A stretch of 64,000 nt of DNA from positions 1-64,000 of the forward strand of contig JAHHIL010000004.1 in NCBI GenBank assembly GCA_019358975.1, given 5' to 3'. Positions within the stretch are counted from its first letter, which is position 1. Each line of letters begins with the position of its first letter. Positions 54,307 through 62,372 of this stretch are shown here, one piece after another. This DNA is from Trichocoleus desertorum ATA4-8-CV12 (GTDB taxonomy: Bacteria; Cyanobacteriota; Cyanobacteriia; FACHB-46). The notes under the pieces were generated by a model that had not been told where the DNA came from, did not search any database, and saw only the letters and a list, made by a program, of their open reading frames with translations. A program made the translations under genes and the position numbers.

Positions 54307-54434
54307 CAAGGGACTAGCTGCGGACTTCGCTAAAATGGCTATAGTTGGCTCCTAAGTTGGACAATCTTAAGAGTTTATCTCCACCAAGTACCTTAAACTT
54401 CAGCCAAGTCGCCCTTAGCTGCTGTGTTGATGCC

Positions 54435-55751
54435 ATGACCCAACCCCCTGACGCAGATTCTCAATCCCCTCAGCCATCGGTGCCAAACACACCCCCAGAA
54501 TCGGGTAAAGAAGCTTGGCAGCGGCGGATTTCAGGAGCTTGGAATCAGGCCACTACTCGCCTCAACAAACTCCTACCAGTCGATCAGGCAGGCCAACTAA
54601 CCACGGGCTGGTTCAACGTCAGCGAAGCACAAGTGGCTGAGATTTTGGCGAAGGTGCGCTCAGAACTGCCTACCACGGAAGCGCTACTAATTGGCAAACC
54701 TCAATCTGGTAAAAGTTCAATCGTCCGGGGCTTGACGGGGGTGTCCGCCGAGATTGTGGGTCAAGGATTTCGGCCCCACACGCAACATACCGAGCGCTAT
54801 GCTTATCCTTCCAACGATGTACCGCTGCTGATTTTTACCGATACGGTCGGGCTGGGTGATGTGAACCGAGAGACGCAGTTGGTAATTCAGGAACTCATTG
54901 GGGATCTGCAACAGCAAACCCAATGTGCCAGAGTGTTGATTCTTACGGTCAAGATTAACGATTTTGCGACCGATACGTTGCGCCAAATTGCTCAGCAGCT
55001 TCGTAAACGCTATCCCGAAATTCCTTGCTTACTCGCAGTGACTTGCTTGCATGAGTTGTATCCCTCCGGTACCGCTGATCACCCGATATATCCCCCCGCC
55101 TACGAGGAAGTGAATCGCGCTTTTACCGCTTTGCAGCAAGCTTTTGCAGACTTATGCGATCGCGCCGTATTAATCGACTTCACGCTTGAAGAAGATGACT
55201 ATCATCCAGTATTTTACGGTTTGGAAGCGTTCCGCGATGCCTTAGCAGACCTACTGCCGGAAGCAGAAGCCCAAGCGATTCATCAACTCTTGGAGCAAGG
55301 GGCTGGGGAGAAAATCGGCAATCTCTACCGCGATGTCAGTCGTCGCTATCTGTTGGCCTTCTCGGTCGTTGCTGCCACCTTAGCTGCTGTCCCGCTACCC
55401 TTTGCTACGATGCCCGTCTTGACTGCTCTACAGGTATCGCTGGTTGGTTCGCTGGGTAAACTTTACGGCCAAACGCTTACCCCATCCCAGGCTGGCGGTG
55501 TGGTCAGTGCGATCGCGGGTGGTTTTGTAGCCCAAGCGATCGGACGAGAACTAGTCAAGTTTATCCCTGGCTTTGGGAGCGTGATCGCTGCATCTTGGGC
55601 AGCGGCTTACACCTGGGCGTTGGGTGAAGGAGCTTGTGTTTACTTTGGAGACTTGATGGGCGGCAAAACGCCTGATCCCCAGAAGATCCAAGCGGTCATG
55701 CAAGAAGCCTTCAAATCCGCTCAAGAGCGCTTTAAGGGAATTAAATCTTGA
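54435..55751 (+). CDS. GTPase with C-terminal membrane helices
   Basis: A 438-aa protein. G1 is G-K-P-Q-S-G-K-S (87-94) and G3 is D-T-V-G-L-G-D (136-142). The G4 position reads T-C-L-H-E-L in place of N/T-K-x-D, so nucleotide specificity may differ. The last 130 residues contain hydrophobic hairpins (A-A-T-L-A-A-V-P-L-P-F-A and a Gly/Ala-rich second pair), which can insert in membranes as in DUF697-like or dynamin/IRG-like proteins. The layout resembles the GTPase at 1752 reversed (membrane part C-terminal). The ATG at 54435 is preferred over 54345; the extra residues lack a ribosome site. Confidence 0.83.
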   Translation: MTQPPDADSQSPQPSVPNTPPESGKEAWQRRISGAWNQATTRLNKLLPVDQAGQLTTGWFNVSEAQVAEILAKVRSELPTTEALLIGKPQSGKSSIVRGLTGVSAEIVGQGFRPHTQHTERYAYPSNDVPLLIFTDTVGLGDVNRETQLVIQELIGDLQQQTQCARVLILTVKINDFATDTLRQIAQQLRKRYPEIPCLLAVTCLHELYPSGTADHPIYPPAYEEVNRAFTALQQAFADLCDRAVLIDFTLEEDDYHPVFYGLEAFRDALADLLPEAEAQAIHQLLEQGAGEKIGNLYRDVSRRYLLAFSVVAATLAAVPLPFATMPVLTALQVSLVGSLGKLYGQTLTPSQAGGVVSAIAGGFVAQAIGRELVKFIPGFGSVIAASWAAAYTWALGEGACVYFGDLMGGKTPDPQKIQAVMQEAFKSAQERFKGIKS

Positions 55752-55963
55752 GTAGAGGTAGGTCTTGTATCCGCCATTAATGAGTGAGGGCAAAAATGGG
55801 TGAGGGCAAGCCCAGAACCTACCGCTACAGTCATCCTCCTCATGTCGGACAAATAATCAACCGGGTCTTGCTGCAATTTTCCGCCCCTTTAATTGTTAAT
55901 TTTCTTAAAATATGAAGTAAACCTATACTCTGCTCACTTAAGCACTCGTCACCTAAAACCGTT

Positions 55964-56500
55964 ATGTCTGTAAACTCCTATGAAAACGCCTCACCTACGC
56001 AACTGCCGCTGTCTGAAGATAAAACCCTGTCTGAAGATAAAACTGTAGGTGCGGCACAATTTTGGCAAATTAAATTGTTGTATGACGGTGAATGCCCTTT
56101 GTGCTTGCGTGAAGTTAATTTTTTGACTCAACGTGATGCAGGACGAGGTCTGGTAGCGTTTGTAGACATTGCAGCAGATGACTACGACCCAGCAGTGAAT
56201 GGAGGAGTGGATTTTGAAACTGCGATGGGGCGCATTCATGCAGTGCTAGCGGATGGCACCGTGATCAAGAATGTGGAAGTGTTTCGTCGGGTTTATGAAA
56301 TTCTGGGGATGGGCTGGATCTATGCCGCAACCAAGTGGCCTGTCGTTGGCCCTGTGGTCGATTGGTTGTATGACTGGTGGGCAGACTGGCGGCTTGCTCT
56401 GACGGGGCGACCCAATTTAGCAGCGATCGCGACACAACGGCAGCAGCGACTGGAATGCCAGCCTCAAGGACGCTGTCAATTGGCTAACGATGATGTTTAA
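55964..56500 (+). CDS. DCC-family thiol-disulfide protein (DUF393)
   Basis: A 178-aa protein whose core begins L-L-Y-D-G-E-C-P-L-C, the DxxCxxC signature of DCC/DUF393 proteins that are thioredoxin-like and probably act in redox reactions. A hydrophobic region (about 125-140) may associate with membranes, and two more cysteines near the end (C-Q-P-Q-G-R-C) could form a second pair. The N-terminal segment contains a perfect 6-residue duplication (L-S-E-D-K-T twice). It precedes the GT28 gene by about 64 bp on the same strand. Confidence 0.85.
   Translation: MSVNSYENASPTQLPLSEDKTLSEDKTVGAAQFWQIKLLYDGECPLCLREVNFLTQRDAGRGLVAFVDIAADDYDPAVNGGVDFETAMGRIHAVLADGTVIKNVEVFRRVYEILGMGWIYAATKWPVVGPVVDWLYDWWADWRLALTGRPNLAAIATQRQQRLECQPQGRCQLANDDV
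56009..56043 (+). repeat. In-frame 17-bp direct duplication in DCC gene
   Basis: CTGTCTGAAGATAAAAC occurs at 56009-56025 and again at 56027-56043, an 18-bp period that repeats six codons. Confidence 0.95.
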
Positions 56501-56564
56501 CTGAGGTTTACGACAGATGCATCAGGCAACTCACGTTAGTTAACTAAGCCTAAAGTAAGCCCCC

Positions 56565-57770
56565 ATGACCCGAATTTTAATTTTGTATTCTTCTTTAGGA
56601 TCAGGGCATGTTAGCGCTGCCACAGCTCTGAAGGATGCGTTTGCTCACTTTCCTGACGTGGAAGTGCTCAGTGAAGACGCCCTCACCTATGCCAGTTCTG
56701 TTTACCGCAACGCGATTACGCAGATTTATGAGCAACTGAGCGAGAAAGTGCCATTGCTCTACAAAGCCTTTTACGAAGGCAGTGATGTGGATGATCTGGA
56801 ACGAGCCATTGACAGCAATCTCACTTGGGCTCGCTTAGAGCGTCCCTTCTTTCGCAAACTGGGGCGTTTTATTAAACAAGCTGATCCGGATGTTGTGGTT
56901 TGTGTGCAGCAAATTCCTAGCCGCTTGTTGCAACTGTTGGATCAAGAAGATGAAGTCTCTAAACCACAATACGTCGTTGTCACGGATACGATCGCGCATA
57001 GCACTTGGATCAACTATGGCGTCAACGGCTACTTTCTGCCCAACGATTTAAGCGCCAGTTTTTTAGTTCAGCGCGGGGTTGACCCGAAATTGCTGCATGT
57101 GACTGGGATTCCGATTCACTTAGAGAGTACGAAACCTAAGACTAAAGTGGCAGTGCGATCGCAGCATGATCTACCTCTTGACGGTGCGGTTGTTACACTT
57201 TTTGGGGGTGGCCTAAATCCCAGACGAGTCCGGACAATGGTTTCAAGTCTAGTGGAGTACTCTGGGGCGAGCATGGTGGTGTTAGTCGCAGGACGTAATG
57301 GTGATTTGTTAGAAGCGGTGGCAGATTTGGAGGATCACGATACGACTAAGCTGCGAAAGCTGGGCATGATTGATCACGTAGATGATTTGATCGTAGCCAG
57401 TGACCTGACAATTACCAAAGCGGGAGGGCTGATCACCAGTGAAATTTTGGCGCGAGGCACGCCTATGGTGATTGTTGATCCCATTCCTGGTCAAGAGGAG
57501 CAAAATGCCGATGTGATTGCAGCGGCGGGTGCAGGAGTGCAACTACGGCTTTTAGAGATGGTGACGCCAGCCGTGCAGTATTTGCTACAGCATCCCGAAC
57601 GACTGGCAGAAATGCGACAAGCAGCCTTAGAAATCGGTCAACCTGGTGCTGCTTTTAACATTGCTGAATATGTCTTAGACAATTGGCAATCGGACTCGGT
57701 TCCTAAAGACCATCCCCCTAAAAACTCGAATGTAGAACCTTATGCAGAACAGCTCAACGATGCCACCTGA
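56565..57770 (+). CDS. GT28/MGD-like glycosyltransferase
   Basis: A 401-aa GT-B enzyme of the GT28 (MurG/MGD/UgtP) family. It begins I-L-Y-S-S-L-G-S-G-H, a phosphate-binding loop, and has T-D-T-I-A-H-S-T-W and the C-terminal nucleotide-sugar motif K-A-G-G-L-I-T-S-E with D-P-I-P-G-Q-E-E-Q-N. Relatives add galactose or glucose to diacylglycerol. Because the main cyanobacterial galactolipid pathway uses a GT2 glucosyltransferase, this copy may serve a side pathway. Its end overlaps the next gene, a GH1 glycosidase, so the two are translationally coupled. Confidence 0.88.
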   Translation: MTRILILYSSLGSGHVSAATALKDAFAHFPDVEVLSEDALTYASSVYRNAITQIYEQLSEKVPLLYKAFYEGSDVDDLERAIDSNLTWARLERPFFRKLGRFIKQADPDVVVCVQQIPSRLLQLLDQEDEVSKPQYVVVTDTIAHSTWINYGVNGYFLPNDLSASFLVQRGVDPKLLHVTGIPIHLESTKPKTKVAVRSQHDLPLDGAVVTLFGGGLNPRRVRTMVSSLVEYSGASMVVLVAGRNGDLLEAVADLEDHDTTKLRKLGMIDHVDDLIVASDLTITKAGGLITSEILARGTPMVIVDPIPGQEEQNADVIAAAGAGVQLRLLEMVTPAVQYLLQHPERLAEMRQAALEIGQPGAAFNIAEYVLDNWQSDSVPKDHPPKNSNVEPYAEQLNDAT

Positions 57771-59295
57771 ATCTTTTTTATGGGGAGTTGCCACCTCTGG
57801 ATACCAAAGTGAAGGAGGATATAACCGCCCTGGAGAACCTCAGAATAACTGGGCCTGGGGTGAGTCGAAGGGGAGTGTGATGTCCACAGGTGGGGCTACA
57901 GAGTTTTGGACTCGCTATGAAGAAGATTTTCAACGCTGCCAAAATATTGGGCTAAACTCCTTCCGCTTGGGCTTGGAATGGGCGCGAATTCAGCCCTCTA
58001 GCGATCGCCACGCCAGTTCTCCTCCAGCCTTTGACGACAGCGCTCTAGATGCTTATGCTGACCGCATTGCCGCTTGTCGGCGGTATGGCTTAGAACCAGT
58101 CGTGACGTTGCATCATTTCACCCATCCTGCCTGGTTAGGGATAGATGCTTGGCTAAATGAGGCTACCGTTGATTGTTTTGTCGAATATGTCCGGGTGAGC
58201 GTCACCCATATCAATCGGCGCTTAGTCGATCACTATCAGTTGCCACCGATTCATTGGTATATCACGATCAATGAACCGAATATTCTAGTTTCCAATACCT
58301 ATCTCAGTCGGCAGTTCCCCTCAGATGCCGCAATGGGTTCGGGTATCGTACTAGAAGCTTATAACTACATGTTGGCGGCCCATGTCCGAGCTTATAACTG
58401 TATCCATGACATTTATATGGCGGCAGGATGGATCACGCCACGAGTCACTCTCAATACCTATTGCAGCGATCTCTATTGGTCGGAAAAGGTAATTTGGGAT
58501 CTCTTGGATCTGCGACAACATGATGTCAAGCCGAGAGATGTCAAAGAGTACATTCACGATAAAGCGGATCAGCTAGAAGCAGCTCTAATAGGGGCAAAGT
58601 TACCTTTTCAGCACAATCTACCTTATCAACTCGGACGACTCACTCATTGGAGCGTCAATCGCCTGGGTTATCGGCTATTTAACATTGAGAAGCTCGATCT
58701 CTTTTTACAGGAATTAGAACTTTCTCCTCGTCCTCAAGTAATTGACTATCTGGCGATCGATTACTACGACCCGTTTATTGCTCATATTTTTCGTCTGCCC
58801 GCCTTCTCAGATTTTGAGTTTAAAACCAAAGGGTTCCGAGCTTGGCTCATGAGTGGTATCACCAGCAAGTGGTGGGATTGGCGCAGCTTACCCGAAGGTC
58901 TGCATTTCTTCTGTAAATATTATTCGGAAGATTTGGGCAACCGCCCCATGATGATTGCCGAAAATGGCATGGCATTGCGACGGAGACCAGATAACAGTGT
59001 AGCCACCCATCGCACCGATCAACTTCGTCGCAGTGAATTCCTCAAAGCCCATCTCCAGCAGGTTCAACGATTGTTGAAGGAGTCTGTGCCGATGATTGGC
59101 TATATGCACTGGTCGCTGACTGACAACTATGAGTGGGGTTCCTATACTCCCCGCTTTGGTTTGTTTACTATCGACTTTGCGCATGGCAGCGATCGCCTCG
59201 AAGAAGACCACTTAGGCGATCGCCCTTCGGAAACCTATGCCCAACTCATCCAAGAAATTCAGGCTGAAATGCAGCAGGCGCGATCGCCCCGTTAA
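57742..59295 (+). CDS. Family GH1 glycosidase (beta-glucosidase or SFR2-like)
   Basis: A 517-aa GH1 TIM-barrel with F-L-W-G-V-A-T-S-G-Y-Q at the start, acid/base Glu178 in T-I-N-E-P-N and nucleophile Glu407 in M-I-A-E-N-G (numbering from ATG 57742; subtract 6 for ATG 57760, which gives the more typical start). It overlaps the GT28 gene by 29 or 11 bp. GH1 includes beta-glucosidases and the plant SFR2 galactolipid remodelling enzyme; coupling to an MGD-like transferase makes a glycolipid substrate plausible. There is no signal peptide, so it is cytoplasmic or membrane-peripheral. Confidence 0.9.
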   Translation: MQNSSTMPPESFLWGVATSGYQSEGGYNRPGEPQNNWAWGESKGSVMSTGGATEFWTRYEEDFQRCQNIGLNSFRLGLEWARIQPSSDRHASSPPAFDDSALDAYADRIAACRRYGLEPVVTLHHFTHPAWLGIDAWLNEATVDCFVEYVRVSVTHINRRLVDHYQLPPIHWYITINEPNILVSNTYLSRQFPSDAAMGSGIVLEAYNYMLAAHVRAYNCIHDIYMAAGWITPRVTLNTYCSDLYWSEKVIWDLLDLRQHDVKPRDVKEYIHDKADQLEAALIGAKLPFQHNLPYQLGRLTHWSVNRLGYRLFNIEKLDLFLQELELSPRPQVIDYLAIDYYDPFIAHIFRLPAFSDFEFKTKGFRAWLMSGITSKWWDWRSLPEGLHFFCKYYSEDLGNRPMMIAENGMALRRRPDNSVATHRTDQLRRSEFLKAHLQQVQRLLKESVPMIGYMHWSLTDNYEWGSYTPRFGLFTIDFAHGSDRLEEDHLGDRPSETYAQLIQEIQAEMQQARSPR

Positions 59296-59412
59296 AAGTC
59301 GAATTCGCGGGAAGCTGCTTTGTATCTAGAAAAAAACGAAAGCCTTGGGAAAGTCTCCTGGGAAGGCTCAAGACAGCCTAGAATGCTTAAGGAAGCTTAG
59401 AAGAATGCATGA

Positions 59413-59952
59413 ATGGAGACGATACGCACGTTCGCGATTCTTGCTCCTGTCCCAGAAATTCACCTACTTTCTGGACTAGAAGCGATCGCTGCTCAACTCA
59501 ACTTAGATGAAGTGACTAGCCAAGGGTTGCCCAAGGTAGCTTTTGGTAGTATGGCCTTTGAAGTTTTTCGGAAAGCGGATGAACTTCGGAAAGAACGCGC
59601 GGTCGAAGTATTAATTTATGCTTCCGATGCTCAAGGCGACAAGCCATTAAATCCTGAAGTCTGGTGGCGCGCCCGCTACATTAGACATCTGCCTTCGCGC
59701 AATGGTCGTTACCCAGGCAAATCGGTGTTTCGTCCTCAATCTACTACAGGCGACAGACCAACTTGGGCGATTTATTGGGAAGTAGAAGAACTGGAGAAAT
59801 TGAAGGCTCCCGTTGCGATCGCCTCTTTACAAGGTTTGGGCCAAAAAGCGAATTTTAAGTCTCGGTTTATTCCTGAAGGCCCCGTTTTGACGGAATATCC
59901 ATTTGCCGCGTTTGTAGCAATTTCTCGCCAAGCTGCTGCCGATCGCAAGTAA
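59413..59952 (+). CDS. Conserved-type hypothetical protein
   Basis: A 179-aa soluble protein that I cannot assign to a named family. Residues 1-80 look alpha/beta, followed by a basic segment R-A-R-Y-I-R-H-L-P-S-R and a W-A-I-Y-W-E-V-E-E-L-E strand. The ATG at 59413 is used. It lies about 120 bp after the GH1 gene, which is not close enough to imply an operon. The composition matches its chromosomal neighbours, so it is probably part of the core genome. Confidence 0.6.
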   Translation: METIRTFAILAPVPEIHLLSGLEAIAAQLNLDEVTSQGLPKVAFGSMAFEVFRKADELRKERAVEVLIYASDAQGDKPLNPEVWWRARYIRHLPSRNGRYPGKSVFRPQSTTGDRPTWAIYWEVEELEKLKAPVAIASLQGLGQKANFKSRFIPEGPVLTEYPFAAFVAISRQAAADRK

Positions 59953-60061
59953 AAGCAGGCAGTAACTTCTAGCGAAACCTCTAGCGAATGGTGGGCCTGA
60001 GCAATTTCTCGCCATTCGCTGCTGAATTTTATTTGAGTCTTAACTTTAATTAAAAATTAGC

Positions 60062-60403
60062 TTAGTTGTTGCGCTGTTCCTTAAAAGAGCGGTGCAGTAA
60101 GCGACAGGGCCAGAAAAAGGCTCCACCCACGCTAACAGCGGTAATGACTAAAAAAACTTGTAAAACTTCTCCCGCTGATTCAGGGGACTCTGTTGGCTTA
60201 TCTTCTGTGCCTTTTAAGAGTTCTGGAACCAATTGGGAGAGCTGGTTGGCAGTACTAATTCCTTCGATCGCGGCTCCGATCAAATACGCTACTAAGGCGA
60301 TGCCGAACCAGGAATGCATAAATATGTTCGGATGAAATCCGAAAGTTGGCAGAATGGTGAACGATGCGGCTGTAGTAGAGGTAATGGTAGCTTTATCGAA
60401 CAC
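60062..60403 (-). CDS. Small two-helix membrane protein, unknown
   Basis: A 113-aa protein with two or three hydrophobic segments (about 13-50 and 82-102) separated by a charged, Pro/Glu-rich loop. No family is recognised. Its start overlaps the preceding small gene by 11 bp, so both are probably translated as a pair. It could be a membrane partner of the 74-aa protein; there is no direct evidence of function. Confidence 0.55.
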   Translation of the reverse strand: MFDKATITSTTAASFTILPTFGFHPNIFMHSWFGIALVAYLIGAAIEGISTANQLSQLVPELLKGTEDKPTESPESAGEVLQVFLVITAVSVGGAFFWPCRLLHRSFKEQRNN

Positions 60404-60617
60404 AGAGCCGACTTTCAGCGGTATCGCGAATCAAAGGTAATTTTTCTTGAATATAAGTATTAAGGCAGTGCGCTGCTTGAGCATCAATGGGTTGCTCGGC
60501 TGTAAACTGCTTAAGAAGTAGTTGTGCTAAAGCAGAGTCGTCGAACTGGAGTAGAGTGCTGACCTGGGTCGTGTCTACTAAAGTCCAGAGTTGACGCATC
60601 ATTTTGGGAGTAATCAT
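60393..60617 (-). CDS. Small helical protein, unknown
   Basis: A 74-aa protein from ATG 60617 (MITPKMMRQLW), supported by GGAGG five to six bases upstream; the in-frame ATG at 60656 is less likely. It is helical with a Leu/Gln-rich core and no membrane segment. Its end overlaps the start of the membrane protein by 11 bp. The pair reads away from the VTT-domain gene. Function is unknown. Confidence 0.6.
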   Translation of the reverse strand: MITPKMMRQLWTLVDTTQVSTLLQFDDSALAQLLLKQFTAEQPIDAQAAHCLNTYIQEKLPLIRDTAESRLCVR

Positions 60618-60821
60618 GTTTCCTCCACCCTTTAAGCTTTTCTTTATAATTACCATGATTTCTGATTTCGCGTTGACTTTCTGTTTCAGATGTCACAAAT
60701 CAACATAGCCCGCTCTGTTTTTCTCATAAACTGTCTAACGGGTTAATCTCAGCGATCGCGCTCTCAATCTGATGGGGTGCCTTTTCGTGCCACCATATAA
60801 AGTCTGAGAAAGGAACGGCGG

Positions 60822-61469
60822 ATGAAATACAACTGGATGAGCCTGCTGCGCTGGATGCTAATCGGAGGTTTGATTGTTTTAGCGATCGCGTTTCTCAACC
60901 AAGTGGGAATTGAGCGGATTCGGCAGCAGGTTGATCAGTTCGGGATTTGGGCACCTGCGATCGTATTTGCGCTCCGCTTTACCAGCATTATCCTGCCCGT
61001 GCTACCGGGAACGGCCTACGCCATTTTGGCAGGTGGACTGTTTGGATTTGCTGAAGGGCTGCTGATTGTGGCCTTGGCAGATTTGGCTTCCTGTACCTTC
61101 AACTTTTACATTGCCCGTCGCTATGGCCGCAGCTTGGTGGAGCGCTTTGTCGGTCAGCAATTTATGGAGAAAGTCGATCGCTTGGCTCAACGCCATTTAG
61201 AACGTAACTTTTTCCTGATGACAGGTTTTCTCATGACTGGGTTGTTTGATTTTGCCGCTTATGGGGTTGGCTTGACTCAAGTGCGCTGGCACAGTTACTT
61301 GCTGGCTTTAGTGGTCAGTATTCTCGTCGCTAAACCCCTTTGGGTGGCAGCAGGTGCAGGCATCTTCGAAGATAGTCAGTTACTTTTAGGCTTTGCTCTC
61401 CTGGCGGCCTTTGGCATTGGTATTGTGACAGCAGTGGTGCAGCGACAACCCGATTCATCCAATTCCTAG
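60822..61469 (+). CDS. VTT/SNARE-associated (DedA/TVP38-TMEM64) membrane protein
   Basis: A 215-aa polytopic protein with about five or six helices. The VTT signature includes L-P-V-L-P-G-T-A-Y-A-I-L-A-G-G-L-F-G-F and a C-terminal G-L-T-Q-V-R-W-H-S-Y segment. This superfamily includes lipid scramblases and undecaprenyl-phosphate carriers in bacteria. The member here is of the TVP38/TMEM64 type, of unknown substrate. It is solitary, about 83 bp before nudC. Confidence 0.87.
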   Translation: MKYNWMSLLRWMLIGGLIVLAIAFLNQVGIERIRQQVDQFGIWAPAIVFALRFTSIILPVLPGTAYAILAGGLFGFAEGLLIVALADLASCTFNFYIARRYGRSLVERFVGQQFMEKVDRLAQRHLERNFFLMTGFLMTGLFDFAAYGVGLTQVRWHSYLLALVVSILVAKPLWVAAGAGIFEDSQLLLGFALLAAFGIGIVTAVVQRQPDSSNS

Positions 61470-61552
61470 TCCTGTACCAGTTTGTAGGGCGTTTGTGGAG
61501 CTAGGCCATCGCGATCGCAATGATAGGATAGAGGCCGTGACGTTATCCTGTT

Positions 61553-62371
61553 ATGCACCGAACGTTTATCCCTAGCACTGCTGCCCCCGCAGTTCAATCT
61601 GGCCCTGCTTGGTGGTTTGCGTTTCTGGGTAATAAATTGTTGGTTCAGGTCAATGGTAGTAGTCACACGATCCCCAATCTCACTGGCTTGACAGCGATCG
61701 GCTTAGTGCCTGTACGAACCCAGTTTCTTGGCACGCTAGATGGTCAACCCTGCTACTCCGCAGAACTGCCTCCTGAGTCAGCAATTCCAGACAATATGGC
61801 TGTCCGAGGGCTCCGTGAGCTATATGGTGCTTTAGACGAAGATTTATATGGGGTGAGCAGTCGGGCCATCCAGATCATGGAATGGGATCGAACCCACCAG
61901 TATTGTGGTTGCTGTGGTACTCCAACCACTCAAACTTCCACAGAGCGGGCTAAGCGTTGCCCTCAATGTGGTTTGACGAGTTATCCGCGTCTCTCTCCCG
62001 CTGTGATCGTCTTGATCTCGCGTGGTGAGGAAGTATTACTGGCGCGGGCTCCTCGCTTTCCTCCGGGGATGTATAGCGTGCTAGCTGGCTTTGTAGAACC
62101 GGGAGAATCCCTAGAAGAGACAGTGGCGCGAGAAGTGCGGGAAGAAGTAGGCATCGAGATCAAAGATATCCGTTATTTTGGCTCTCAGCCTTGGCCCTTC
62201 CCCAACTCCTTGATGATTGGCTTCACGGCTACTTATGCTAATGGCGAGATCGTTGTGCAACTAGAAGAACTAACAGACGCAGCTTGGTTTCATAAACACA
62301 ACTTGCCTAAAGTGCCACCCAAACCCAGCATTGCCCGCAAACTGCTCGACTGGTTTATCTCAACTCCCTAA
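61553..62371 (+). CDS. nudC: NAD+ diphosphatase NudC (Nudix)
   Basis: A 272-aa NudC-type Nudix hydrolase. The zinc ribbon is C-G-C-C-G ... C-P-Q-C-G, and the Nudix box begins G-F-V-E-P-G-E-S-L-E-E and ends R-E-V-R-E-E-V-G-I, followed by the S-Q-P-W-P-F-P-N-S-L NADH-specific motif. NudC hydrolyses NAD(H) and removes NAD caps from RNA. All key residues are present. It converges with the next gene, with one base between stops. Confidence 0.95.
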   Translation: MHRTFIPSTAAPAVQSGPAWWFAFLGNKLLVQVNGSSHTIPNLTGLTAIGLVPVRTQFLGTLDGQPCYSAELPPESAIPDNMAVRGLRELYGALDEDLYGVSSRAIQIMEWDRTHQYCGCCGTPTTQTSTERAKRCPQCGLTSYPRLSPAVIVLISRGEEVLLARAPRFPPGMYSVLAGFVEPGESLEETVAREVREEVGIEIKDIRYFGSQPWPFPNSLMIGFTATYANGEIVVQLEELTDAAWFHKHNLPKVPPKPSIARKLLDWFISTP

Positions 62372-62372
62372 A

